Assembly (NCBI GenBank): GCA_017163975.1
Contig: JAFFSR010000264.1
Coordinates: forward strand, 6,482,501 to 6,546,500
Source of the DNA: Anastatus disparis
Taxonomy: Eukaryota > Arthropoda > Insecta > Hymenoptera > Eupelmidae
Direction: 5' to 3'
Length of the DNA: 64,000 bases
Shown here in pieces: positions 23,124 to 33,059 of this stretch. The notes under the pieces were generated by a model. The model was not told where the DNA came from. It ran no database searches and saw only the letters and a program-made list of their open reading frames with translations. The number at the start of each line of letters is the position of its first letter. Position 1 is the stretch's first letter. Both the position numbers and the translations under genes were made by a program.

Positions 23124-24464
23124 CACGGAAATGACAGATAACAGCTAGGCTATATTTGTCACATTAGTGATCAATGTGTGTCGAAAATTTTGAGTTTCCA
23201 CATAGATGGGCGATGTGTGCACGCCGAATTTCTATGTTTGCGCATTGTCTAACTACACTCAACTCATAGGAGGTTGTCACACTGATCATCTTTTATTTTC
23301 GCACTGCTTGTCAATGTGTAAACATAGAAATTTTAAATCTGACATGTATGGAAAAAAAATAAATAAAAATAAAAATAAGGTTATGATCCTCGGTATCAAT
23401 GAATATCTGAATTGGAAAATAATTGTGACTTTAATATATTAATTAGTGCTATTCTAATTATAAAATTTTTAATTTATCAAAAACATTATTATTAATAATT
23501 TTAACATGAGAAATTATTGCTGTTAGCAATTCAATGTTGAAATCATTAAAAATTATGTGGGTGGAGTTCGATGTTTCGAAAATCCGTTATTTTTTTGAGC
23601 TTAAAAATTTCCAATAGCACATTCTTAATATTTATATAAATTGAATAGAAATTTCGTTTTTAATTCATGTTTGTAATCGAAATGTATTCATTCAAATAAA
23701 TTATAATTAATATTTAGAACTGTAATAAGTATTCAGACAATAATATAATGATTAGGTACTTTGAAATTTCTAATATAGTATTTCAATGAATTTTTTTTAA
23801 TACTTGTTGAAAATTTCATTAAAAAACCCGAAATATTTCATCATTTTACGGTATTCTGTATACTTGTTACAATTCTAAAGCGATTATAATTTATCCGAAT
23901 AAATGCATGTCGATAACTAACATGAATTAAAAATTGACTTTCTGTACAATTTAAATAAATATTATCAAAAAGCCATTTGAAATTTCAAAATTATAAAAAA
24001 AGATAATGGACTTTCGAAACATTGAACCCTATGTATACATTATTTTCAATGATTGAATTGCTAACAGGAATAATTTCTCATGTTAAAATTATTAATAATA
24101 ATGTTTTTGATTAAATTAAAAGTTTTATAATTAGAATAGCACTAATTAATATATTAAAGTCACAATTATTTTCCAATTCAGATATTCATTGATACCGAGG
24201 ATCATAACCTTATTTTTATTTTTATTTATTTTTTTTCCATACATGTCAGATTTAAAATTTCTATGTTTACACATTGACAAGCAGTGCGAAAATAAAAGAT
24301 GATCAGTGTGACAACCTCCTATGATTTGAGTGTAGTTAGACAATGCGCAAACATAGAAATTCGGCGTGCACACATCGCCCATCTATGTGGTAACTCAAAA
24401 TTTTCGACACACATTGATCACTAATGTGACAAATATAGTCTAGCTGTTATCTGTCATTTCCGTG
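23124..24464. mobile_element. 1.34 kb near-perfect foldback, copy B
   Basis: It has the same ends as copy A (CACGGAAATGACAG), TA at 23122-23123 and 24465-24466, and the same size. The arms are so alike that a 78-codon open stretch (MGDVCTPNFYVCALSN...) appears at 23206-23442 plus and again at 24146-24382 minus, differing by one residue (L/I in the YTQ-IGG region). The centre is near 23790. It lies 3.9 kb from copy A. Confidence 0.9.
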
Positions 24465-24827
24465 TATGTTTTCTGTATTTTTTTTTGCAACCGCGCAACT
24501 ATGCGACTCTTTGATTTATCTCTTTAATATTTCATTTTATAAGTATAGATATACTTCAACCTGAATAAAATTCTAAAATTTTATTCCCTTCCCCCCTTGG
24601 AAGAAGAGTAAACATTTTTATAAAGATCGCTATTAGCATAAATTTTCGTATAGAGAGTCTTTTTTTCTTTCAATCTCAAGGCAATGAGGAAATATATGTG
24701 TCAGTTTTTGTTTTTATCTTTGAAAGACTTGACTATTTTCGGTTATCGTTTGTTAATATATTCTTTCGTTTACATGTCCCTAACTTCATCTAATCATAAC
24801 TACTGTATCTACTCATTATTTCAACTC
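24465..24827. other. Spacer with a possible polypurine tract
   Basis: On the minus strand CCAAGGGGGGAAGGGAA lies at about 24585-24601, downstream of the gag-protease frames. It might be a second purine primer, but no LTR start follows it clearly. Nothing else was recognised. Confidence 0.35.
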
Positions 24828-25385
24828 CTACCTTTCTATCCTATAGTATTCAAGTCGCGTGTTATTCTCATTTTTTGCTTTCTCATAGAGAAAGCAAAAA
24901 ACTCTATGTTTATCGTTATACGCTTCAACTATTTTCATTGCTTCATTAACAATATTTTCACACTCCTCTCTTGAGGTACTTTCATAAGTAATATTTTCTT
25001 CGTCGTAATACTCCCTTTTATCCCCAACTTTGGGATTTCTCCAATAGAAAGCATCATTCTGTCTATTATTTTTAACATCATTAAATAATTCTTTTTTATT
25101 CAATACATAATATTTATTTTCATCATGGTGAGGGATTCCTCTTTCCTCTTCACCTTCAACAATATATATTTCTTCATAGTAACGACTCCCCTTCTTTGGG
25201 CTTACAACATTATTTTTACTTATGAAAATTTCCCCTTGTTTCTGTAAATCTTTATTTTCTCCTTTGCACATATCTTTATTCTTATGATCATTGAAACGTT
25301 CATTTTTCATTTTATACTGATAATTGCCAGAGATAACTTTATTAATATTTTTCTCAGCTTCTTCTTTAATAACTAATTCATTTGT
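24828..25385 (-). CDS. Unknown C-terminal frame of the gag-protease element
   Basis: About 185 codons follow one in-frame stop (TAA at 25386-25388) and keep the frame of the repeat segment upstream, beginning TNELVIKEEAEKNINKVISG. The protein is hydrophilic, rich in E, K, N and Y, with YYEEIYIVEGEEE and KVGDKREYYDEENITYE segments and no known domain. The 14-base arms of a hairpin containing GCTTTCTCATAGAGAAAGC lie within its coding sequence at 24871-24901. It ends with LEYYRIER. Function not recognised. Confidence 0.5.
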   Translation of the reverse strand, partial: TNELVIKEEAEKNINKVISGNYQYKMKNERFNDHKNKDMCKGENKDLQKQGEIFISKNNVVSPKKGSRYYEEIYIVEGEEERGIPHHDENKYYVLNKKELFNDVKNNRQNDAFYWRNPKVGDKREYYDEENITYESTSREECENIVNEAMKIVEAYNDKHRVFCFLYEKAKNENNTRLEYYRIER

Positions 25386-26070
25386 TTAAAATTTTTCATT
25401 TTCTTTAAATAATTTATTTTCCTTTTTTAACGTACTTTTATTAACATAATCCTCGTAGCCTTCAATATTATTTTCATAAACAACATTTATTTTATTTTTG
25501 TCTGTATTCCTCTCCTTAAATACTTCATTAATTTTCATATAATTCACATAATTCTCATTCTTCAATAATTTATTTGCATTATTAAAAATAACTTTACGGA
25601 CATGCCCTTCATTGGCCTCGTCCTTCTTTCTATATATCATCTCCTTTATTTTGTTCAATGATTTCATCATCTTCATTAAATACTTCATTTATTTTTACAT
25701 AATTTTCATTTTCATTTTTCAATATAACATCATCGGCATGTTCATCATTGGCTCTTCCTTCCTTTATATCAACAATATCTTTTTCTATGTCTTCATTATT
25801 TTCATACAATTTATGATTTATTTTCCTATAATTCACATGATTACCTTCTTTCAATACTTCTTTTTCATCATTTAAATAACATCATTGGCATGCCCATAAT
25901 TGGCTTTGCCCTTCTTTATCTCAACAATATTTTCCTCATTTTCATAAAATATATCATTTATTTTTATATAATTCACATATTTACCTCTTTTCAATAATTC
26001 TCTTTCATCATTTAAAATAACATCACTGTCATGCCCATCATTGGCTTTGCCATTTACACAATTATTAGTT
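25386..26070 (-). CDS. Repeat-encoded region, ~50-codon units (x4, partly frameshifted)
   Basis: Four degenerate units of about 150 bases read approximately as K-A-N-x-G-H-x-x-D-V-I-L-N followed by N-Y-V-N-Y-x-K-I-N-E-V-F. Clear examples are ANDEHADDVILKNENENYVK and ANEGHVRKVIFNNANKLLK. They run from about 26065 to 25450. One unit, near 25750-25900, is out of frame. The left end reads KENKLFKENEKF before a stop. The region is acidic-basic mixed and probably unstructured. No known family. Confidence 0.55.
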
Positions 26071-26104
26071 TCTTATTCTTCATCATAACATAATTCTTGA
26101 ATAT

Positions 26105-26800
26105 TTACAGCATTTTTCTTTCTATTTTATTTTCTTCTAATATATTATCTCGTTTTATTTTAGTAACCTTCCTCATTAATTTCTTGTTTATTTCTTTATT
26201 TGTCTTCGGTTTCTTTATCATGATTATCTCGTCATTAAACGTCACTGCTCTTTTCTTTCCTTTTTCTCTGGGTTCGTTTCTGCTACTTGACTTCGCTGGT
26301 ATCTCATTGTTTTTCTCACTAACTTCTTTTTGACCTTTATTTATTTTTTCTTTCATCGCTTCTATGAATGAATTTATTTTATTTAACTCTTCATTCAATA
26401 TTATGTTACTCTCCTTGTTTTGACTTAAACTTAGTTGGTTTAATTTTCTACTTATATTTTTAATGTCATTGATGATATGAATTGGGTCTCGCGATTCTTT
26501 GATCCTTAAATCGGATGCTTCTTGCTGTGAATGTCTTATTCCTGGTTCTTCTTGCTCGACCTTATCGAAATCTTCGTTGTGTAATTGCTTATATCTTTTT
26601 TTAAATTCTGAAACGCTTTCTTGTTTCTCCAAATGAAATTCGTTATAACTGGCATTTATATTTTTACCCGTAGTTTGTATATCTCCAATAGTTAATAAGA
26701 ATCTGTCATATTCTTCTTCTTCCTCCGTTGTAAAATTTACTGCTTGGTTTTCTTTGCTTTCGTCAGTTTTTTGTTTATGGTTCTTATTCCTCGCAAACGT
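26105..26800 (-). CDS. Charged, coiled-coil-like region after the protease
   Basis: After the stop that ends the protease, the minus strand stays open with EEEEEYDRFLLTIGDIQT, then from 26632 a 175-residue stretch. It contains EFKKRYKQLHNEDFDKVEQE, IINDIKNISRKLNQLSL with heptad-like leucines, and GKKRAVTFNDEIIMIKKPK, then a very basic tail. This is where a reverse transcriptase would be expected; none of its motifs is present. No family recognised. Confidence 0.5.
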   Translation of the reverse strand, partial: TFARNKNHKQKTDESKENQAVNFTTEEEEEYDRFLLTIGDIQTTGKNINASYNEFHLEKQESVSEFKKRYKQLHNEDFDKVEQEEPGIRHSQQEASDLRIKESRDPIHIINDIKNISRKLNQLSLSQNKESNIILNEELNKINSFIEAMKEKINKGQKEVSEKNNEIPAKSSSRNEPREKGKKRAVTFNDEIIMIKKPKTNKEINKKLMRKVTKIKRDNILEENKIERKML

Positions 26801-26803
26801 AAA

Positions 26804-27256
26804 TTATTCCTCTGTCTGTGAATGATTTTCTTTATTCTCATTATTTATTATTTTTGTCTCATCTGAAGAACTCCCCCGTACTCTTTCAAAAGGTATCACA
26901 TTACCTTCATATTCTAAGTTATTGGTAAAATAATTAATTTTTGCTTTTGTTCGCCTAATAAAATCGGTGCCCGAAATTCCTGCTTCCTTTATGGGAAACT
27001 CGTCTTCTACTAAATAAAATTTAATTCCTCTATTTTCTAAATTTACAATGATTTTTCCTACTGTTTCTAAATAATAAGGCGTAATGCCTTTTAACCTTAT
27101 CGTTTCTTGCATATCAATATGAATATAGGGAGATACTTCGGGTTTCTTTACTAGACTTACAGAGGCTCCAGTATCTAACATGAATTCAAGTGGCCTTTTA
27201 AATTCTCCTACATCTACTCTTATAATTGGTAGTGTACTTGCCTGATTCAAGTTCAC
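26804..27256 (-). CDS. Retropepsin of the gag-protease element
   Basis: The 150-residue product has the catalytic FMLDTGASVSLV near residue 27, the flap and middle region IRLKGITPYYLETVGKI, and SGTDFIRR, the equivalent of the usual LGxDFL. These are retropepsin hallmarks of Ty3/gypsy-type elements. The frame starts at a GTG overlapping the gag stop (gTGA), so translation by frameshifting from gag is likely and an independent start is not needed. It would cleave the Gag polyprotein. Catalytic residues look intact. Confidence 0.85.
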   Translation of the reverse strand: MNLNQASTLPIIRVDVGEFKRPLEFMLDTGASVSLVKKPEVSPYIHIDMQETIRLKGITPYYLETVGKIIVNLENRGIKFYLVEDEFPIKEAGISGTDFIRRTKAKINYFTNNLEYEGNVIPFERVRGSSSDETKIINNENKENHSQTEE

Positions 27257-28083
27257 TGTTTCGACGCGCGTGGGCCGTCGTTCGCTGCCTGTGACGTAGT
27301 CGGGCGCGTGCCAGCCGTTATCTCTCTCTCCGCGCCCACTTGAGGGAGAGTCAAACCGTTTCCCTGTGACTCTTGTCCTAAACGCGAGTCTTGTTGTAAT
27401 TTAAAACACTGATTGCGAGTATGGCCTGGTTTACCACAGTAATAACATGTTAAATTTGAAAAATGATTCGTATTCCGAGTTGGCAAATTATACGGGCCTC
27501 TCCTCGCAAAATTATCATTATTCTGATTGCTACTGCTATTTCCAAAATTTGCAGCATAGTTATTTCGCCCTCTATTTTGATTTTCGTAGTTATTTGCTCT
27601 AGTTTCCCTATATACAGCGTTCATCCCTAAATGTCGGCCTGGAGCGTTGGTTACGTTTCCTCTACCTCTTGGTAAAAATTCTGTCCTTCGATTTACCTCA
27701 GCGTTCCAGCCCCCAAAAGCAACATTAGGTCTTCGAATGTTAGAAAAATTTCGTCCTCTCTGCCATTAGTTTGGCTGAAAATTATTATTAGGCTGCGAAA
27801 ATGAGTTTACACTTCCCATCTGACGGGCCAATAATAAGCAATTCATTGCTGGATGTCCCCTTTTATTGCAAAAGAAACAAATTATTATAATGATCTCTGT
27901 TTCGACAATATTTACGCGTCGTGCGTCCTTAAAAAAATTTCCTCTTTTATTTTCCTCTCGACGCACCTCTCCTTTCTCATGCATACTATTTGCAAATTCC
28001 TGCTCGATCTCTATGGCATTTTCCCAAAAATTCAGAAATAGGAATATTTTTACCATTGAAACGTGCAATGACATCAAGGGCAT
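27253..28083 (-). CDS. Gag C-terminal region with two zinc knuckles
   Basis: Two segments in different frames carry one CX2CX4HX4C knuckle each: CFFCNKRGHPAMNC in 28083-27766 and CYYCGKPGHTRNQC in 27624-27253. Between them glycine-, asparagine- and arginine-rich sequence (NRGRNNYAAN, RRGPYN) is typical of nucleocapsid linkers. A frameshift or stop separates the two near 27765. They would bind the element's RNA. The second segment overlaps the protease start. Confidence 0.8.
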
Positions 28084-28830
28084 CCTTTAGGGATAACCCA
28101 CGAATTTGCAATTGTGTCATTTTTATTGAGTTATTTTGTGAATTCTGTAAACTATTATTCTCTGTATTTTTATTTTCGTAATTATAAAAATAATCTTTAT
28201 AATTAGAAATTTGATTTGTTTCTTTATTTACGGAGGCAAAAGAATTCGTTGTGTTCTCTAAATTTGCAAGTCCCTTTTCTCCGTCTGCTTTTACTAGAGT
28301 AGGCGCAACTACCGAATTACAAGAACTGTTCTCTTCTTTCTTTAACTCGTTATTCTTATTTTCCACAAACGAATCTTGTTCGTTTTTCACGAACTTCTGT
28401 ATCTTCTCCTTTACTAAGTTAAAAATTTTGAAAAATCCAAATCCTTTATTTATGCTTTCGTTTAATTCTTCGATATGTTCGGGGCTTTTAAAATAATTAT
28501 TTATCACTTCGTCTTTAAAACTTACGTTCAAGTGTTCTTTAATGTGTTCCACCGCGACTTCCGGGGGTAAATCTAATAAATCTCCCTTTTTAAATATTGT
28601 CGGTAATCGAAAACTAGGTTTGGTGCTTAAGGGCGTGCTACAGCCTATTGCTAAAGGCGAAGTGTTAAGTGTTTTATTTAAAAGTTTTGATTGCGCGGGT
28701 CTAAGATTTATTCTTTTATAATTAACAGGAATATTTTCTTTAGTTCTATTTTTACTACCTGACTCCCTTTCGTCCTCACTACTATCTGATTCACTTACTT
28801 TATCCCTATATTCCCTAAATCCTAAACCTT
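27986..28830 (-). CDS. Gag, central part
   Basis: The open frame extends upstream of the first in-frame start at 28552 to about 28830, through ESDSSEDERESGSKN and LLDLPPEVAVEHIKEHL. Near the end LKDALDVIARFNGKNIPISE resembles the capsid start of gypsy-class Gags, where a segment like FNGKNIPLSEF is common. The frame stops at 27986 and the reading continues in another frame with the first zinc knuckle, so there is a frameshift near 28000-28080. Confidence 0.7.
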
Positions 28831-28879
28831 ACGCTTTATATGCCCTGCCTTGATTTAAACCCCTCTAATTCCCCTACCT

Positions 28880-29351
28880 CTAAATTATTTCTCTGTAAAA
28901 AACAGTCAAGTCCTTTTTAATCGCAAGGTATTCTTCAATCTTCTTATCTACTTCGCGCAAGTGCTTTGACACCTTCACTGCTTCAGTGATTTCTGCGTTT
29001 TTGTTTTTTAATTGTTCAACTAAAGTTTTTGCAAATATACCTTTCTCATACATGTCACCAGAAACGCCGCTCCTATTGCTCATTTCGTAATGTTTTGAAT
29101 TCTTTGCGATCAACAAAGTAATTTATCAACGATTCCGTAAATTTACTTATCTTTGTTCGCATCCATAATTGATATTTAATAAAAATTCTTAAAACTATTT
29201 CTGCCATCAATGTAAGATTGTCGTGCAAGCATATATAGAGGTACCATGCGAATGATTCTACTATTTTTTCACCATTTGCAAATTTACCTCTTTCCAACCC
29301 TAAATGTTTTACATATCTAATTTTTTTTGCAATTTCAAAAAGACGATTCAT
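28880..29351 (-). CDS. Putative amino-terminal frames of the gag region
   Basis: Two overlapping minus-strand frames (29351-29073 and 29116-28880) are lysine- and glutamate-rich. The second has a helical stretch, EQLKNKNAEITEAVKVSKHL followed by a basic segment, of coiled-coil type. They probably are one broken frame. No domain recognised; the call rests on position upstream of Gag. Confidence 0.4.
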
Positions 29352-30230
29352 TCTTAGGGCAGTTTCATAGAAACGATGTATTCAATAAAAAAATTGTGGG
29401 CATTTAAAATATTTAAAAAGAATTCTCTTATCTGTTTTATGTTCAACAAAGATTGTAATGCTGAAGCTTATTAAAAATTATATTGACAGAGACTTGACGG
29501 AACTTAATTCATGTTACTAAAATTTAAGTTATAATTAAAGATAGAAGTTTTGCCACACACTAATTGATTACAATTAATTTAAAAGTTATTCAGACGATTG
29601 CAAAAATAAAAATTTAACTTAATTTTCATATTCTAAGGGTGTAGGGCAAATGTGAGCATTGCTATCGCTACCCAACTCCGGTCAATTTTTATTTAACATT
29701 TTCTTTTTAATATTTTCTTTTTCTCGTTTCTTTTTTTTTTTACTTACTTTCAGAAAAATGAATCACAAGGTAATTTTATTATTTAATATTAATAAAAAAA
29801 ACTATATTGCAAAAGAAAAATAATTTCATTTTAATATATTTCTTTTGATCTATAAACCTCCTACTCCAGCAAAAATTCTGATAATTTATTATTTTGTCTT
29901 TTTGATGCTTGTAAGAAAAAGAAAAAGAATATTTTATATCAATTTATTTGTTATGTATTTTATAGTAAAAATTATCAATTACAACAAAGGGCTATTCTAA
30001 ACTTTAAAAAGGTTTCTAAATGTGTTTTGCTTTTATTTTCTTTAAATAATGAATTAACAAGTTAGTTATGTGCGTATGTCTTTCAATTTTCTATGGAGCA
30101 GTTTTCATAAATAAAAAGAAGCAAATTCATTTTTAATAAAAATTGCCATATTCAATGCTTTGAAATTTGTCTTTGATAAAAAAAACTAAGTAAAAGAAAA
30201 TATTTTTTTCACAACACCCTAAAAATAAAA
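29352..30230. other. AT-rich region where a 5' LTR would be expected
   Basis: No copy of the LTR found at 16879 or 56306 is seen here. At 29640-29690 there is a short more GC-rich stretch (TAGCGATAGCAATGC on the minus strand) of unknown nature. No gene recognised. Confidence 0.35.
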
Positions 30231-32153
30231 AAAATGATAAAATTTCAAAAAAATTTTGCAAAATTGAAAAAAGTTAGTGAAAGCGTTAAATCAGAAATCA
30301 AAAGAAGTGATCAAAAAGCTACTCTAAGAAAATTATTTTTTTAAATCTTGTTTTATAAAGACAGTAGCAAATAACTTGTATACAAATTTTAGAGCAAATC
30401 TATCGAGTACTTTACGTAAAATAGAAAAAAACTGAAATATGAAAATTTTTTTAAAAAATTTTTTTAATTTTTAAAAATGAAAACTACGCTAAGGAGATCA
30501 GTTTATGAAAGTTATCCTTTTTTTAACAGTTGCAAATTATTCCCATGGAAATCTCAAAGCAAATTCGTCAAGTAATTTACGTAAAATACAAAAAAAATTA
30601 AAAATCGAAAATTTTTTCAAATTCTTAAAATAGTTCTATAAAAAAAATTTACACTATGAATACGAATTTTCAATAGTTTTCCGTCTAGTTATACAAAAAC
30701 ACAGATAGCATGCAAAATTTGAAGCGAATCCATAAAGTAATTTTCGAGATCTAATTGGCTAAATAAATAACATTTTTTTTTCAAAATTTAAAAAACGCTC
30801 TAAAATTAAAACTACTCTATGAAAATCAATTTTTGAGAATTTCCCTTTTTTCGGCTGTCGCAAATTATTTCCCTGCAAATTTTAGAACAAATCCATCCAG
30901 TACTTTACGTAGAATAAAAAAATAAGAAAAGAAGAATCGAAATTTTTTTTTAAATCCTTAAAATTCTCTAAAATTGTAATCACGCTAAGAAAATTAGTTT
31001 TCAAAAGCTTATTTTTTTTCAGACAATAGCGAATTAATTGTATAAAAATTTTGGAGAAAATTTATAGTACTGTTTACGCAAAATAGAAAATAAATAAAGA
31101 ATAAAAATTTTTTAGAAAATTTTTAAAATGCTCTAAAATTAAAAGTGCGCTAAGAAAATCAGTTTTCAAAAGTTTTTCTTTTTCTGGCAGTCGAAAATAG
31201 CTTCCGCACCAGTTGATCGAAAAATTGAATTGTATCGAAAATTTGAAGTAAATCCATCGAGTAGTTTTTAAGATTTTATTGGCTTAAGGGGAATCCTCAT
31301 ACCAATATAGAGTTCTACCTTATCTACATTAAAATTATGAGTTTTAATAACAATTTAACTATTTATGACTGAAATTCGTGGGAGAGGCACATTCTTAACA
31401 TGCCAAAGAATTTATTGCAACGTTAAAAGACAAAACAAAGGTAAAAATAAAGGCGAAAACTGCTTAATACGATTAACTTTTCAATGTAGTTATGAATAAT
31501 CGTATTATGCAGTTTTTGTCTTCATTTTCACTTTTATTTTGTCTTTTAACGTTGCAATAAATTCTTTAGAATGTTAAGAATGTGCCTCTTCTTTGAATTT
31601 TAGTCAAAAATAGTTAAATTTTTATTAAGATGCATAATTCAAATGTAAATAAGGTAGACCTCTGTGCCGGTATGAGGACACCCCTTAATAAATATAAACA
31701 TTTTTTCAAAAATTTCGAAGTGCTCTAAAATTAAAACTTAGCTAAGAACATTAGTTATTAGAAATTTATTTTATTTGGGCAATCGCAAATAATTTTCATG
31801 CAAATTTTGAAGCAAATTCATCGTGTAGTAAACAAAAAAATGAAAAATCGAAATTTTTTTTTTTTATAAACGACTCTAAAATTAAAACTACGCTAGAAGA
31901 ACCAATTATCAATAGCTTCCCAACAAGTTGGACAAAAAAATAAATTCCATGCAAAATTATAAGCAAATCCATAGAGTAGTTTTCGAGATACAATTTACTA
32001 ACTGAGATCATACGGACACACACACCAACACACATACATACAGACATTTTCTGGAAACCACTTTTTACGACTCCCTAAGTTCAAATATGTACAAATTAAT
32101 GAAAAAATAGAAAAAATATTTCTTCATCGATACAATGCTTTCTTTTTGAAAGC
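30230..32153 (-). repeat. Hairpin-started repeat family, copy 2
   Basis: On the minus strand the copy starts at 32153 with GCTTTCAAAAAGAAAGC, a decayed form of the family hairpin, then ATTGTATCGATGAAG and CATTAATTTGTACATATTTG. It continues leftwards as ~200-230 bp degenerate units. It is interrupted by the TTAA foldback at 31288-31684. The far end could not be located and fades near 30230. Confidence 0.7.
31288..31684. mobile_element. TTAA-flanked foldback 3 (397 bp)
   Basis: Ends are GGGGAATCCTCATACC and GGTATGAGGACACCCC, with TTAA at 31284-31287 and 31685-31688. The arms include TTTATTGCAACGTTAAAAGAC and its complement (one base shorter in places), around a centre near 31488. The uninterrupted site exists at about 34480-34495 in copy 3 of the host repeat, reading TATTTATTAAGCCAATAAAA on the plus strand, so insertion at TTAA is well supported. 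Confidence 0.88.
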
Positions 32154-32282
32154 GAAAAGAAAAAAAAAGTTTTAACACGCGAAACTTGTAACTATGTCTT
32201 TTTTTTGCTCACTTTTTTTTCTTCATAATATACATATATTGAGTCCACGTTATTCGTTAACGCATACCCAGTATAGTATATA

Positions 32283-32689
32283 GGGATATCCACACAACTT
32301 TTAATCCTAGTAACAGGTCATATTACAGCTGTTCCTGGGTTTACCGCGTGATGCACATTATTCAAACTAGGTTCAAATCTTTTGTGCTATCCTGTAACTC
32401 TATTTCTGATGTATTTTGTAAATGTGCCACAAACGGCCCAGCAGATAATTCTATAAAACATTCATTTTTACACATAAAAAATTAACGTAATTTATCTTAT
32501 GTGTAAATTTACTTTTTATAGAATTATCTGCTGGGCCGTTTGTGGCACATTTACAAAATACATCAGAAATAGAGTTACAGGATAGCACAAAAGATTTGAA
32601 CCTAGTTTGAATAATGTGCATCACGCGGTAAACCCAGGAACAGCTGTAATATGACCTGTTACTAGGATTAAAAGTTGTGTGGATATCCC
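32283..32689. mobile_element. 407 bp near-perfect foldback
   Basis: GGGATATCCACACAACTTTT at 32283 is mirrored by the end ...GTGTGGATATCCC at 32689. The arms are almost identical over nearly 200 bases, including TGCTGGGCCGTTTGTGGCAC and its complement, with a short AT-rich centre near 32486. The target duplication is unclear because the flanks are TATATA and CATATG. Confidence 0.85.
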
Positions 32690-32904
32690 CATATGTAAGA
32701 AAAGTATAGCGATATTAAGGAAAGCGAGCTGTTCTTTCAGTTCAATTCCAAGAATCAGCGACGTCGAGAACGTTTTTCTGCAAACTTTTATTAAAATAAT
32801 ACATTGAATATACACATTTTCCTTTTGTGGCCTCGGATGAGAATACACTATTTTGTGCTCCGTATACAGGATACAAAAATTCATTTTGCGGCCTGAGGAC
32901 AAAA
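32690..32904. other. Unassigned segment
   Basis: No gene recognised. The words GTGGCCTCGGATGAGAATACA and CGGCCTGAGGACAAAAATAG resemble each other and one at 33873-33890, suggesting old copies of one repeat (first word shortened to its core GGCCTCGG). Confidence 0.35.
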
Positions 32905-33037
32905 ATAGTACATTACGATACACGTGCTCTAAGTGGTCCTTTTTTACACGGCGTGCAGTTAGCGTCCGAGCGCAGCGAGGGTGCTATGCACGTCGTGTAA
33001 GAGGACCACTTCGAGCACACGTATCGTATATTATTTT
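32905..33037. repeat. Short GC-rich inverted repeat
   Basis: GTACATTACGATACACGTGC near 32909 pairs with GCACACGTATCGTATA near 33014, and AAGTGGTCC with GGACCACTT. The centre, near 32960-32985, is TTAGCGTCCGAGCGCAGCGA. It resembles the small foldbacks at 852 and 2964 in having GC-rich loops. Confidence 0.65.
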
Positions 33038-33059
33038 ATAGCACGTGTGAGATAAATTC

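Larger units (their letters stand above)
24586..29400 (-). mobile_element. Gag-protease LTR-type retroelement without visible RT
   Basis: Minus-strand frames run from a gag region (29351 to 27253) to a retropepsin (27256 to 26804) and then to about 1.9 kb of lysine-, glutamate- and asparagine-rich open sequence. No reverse transcriptase, RNase H or integrase motif was found there or as far as 19512. The frames carry few stops. It may be a non-autonomous gag-only type (TR-GAG-like) or an element that lost its pol. The LTR at 16879-19511 has the right orientation to be its 3' LTR. Confidence 0.65.

Noticed and set aside
23206..24382. Two 78-codon open stretches facing each other
   Set aside because: They are the same sequence in the two arms of a palindrome, with no domain; the mirror structure explains them.
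24585..24601. Purine tract as a second LTR primer
   Set aside because: No LTR-like TG start or matching LTR copy follows it; kept only as a remark.
25612..25875. Phe/Ile-rich membrane-like frame on the plus strand
   Set aside because: It is the antisense of the K/E/N-rich retroelement frame; such shadows look hydrophobic.
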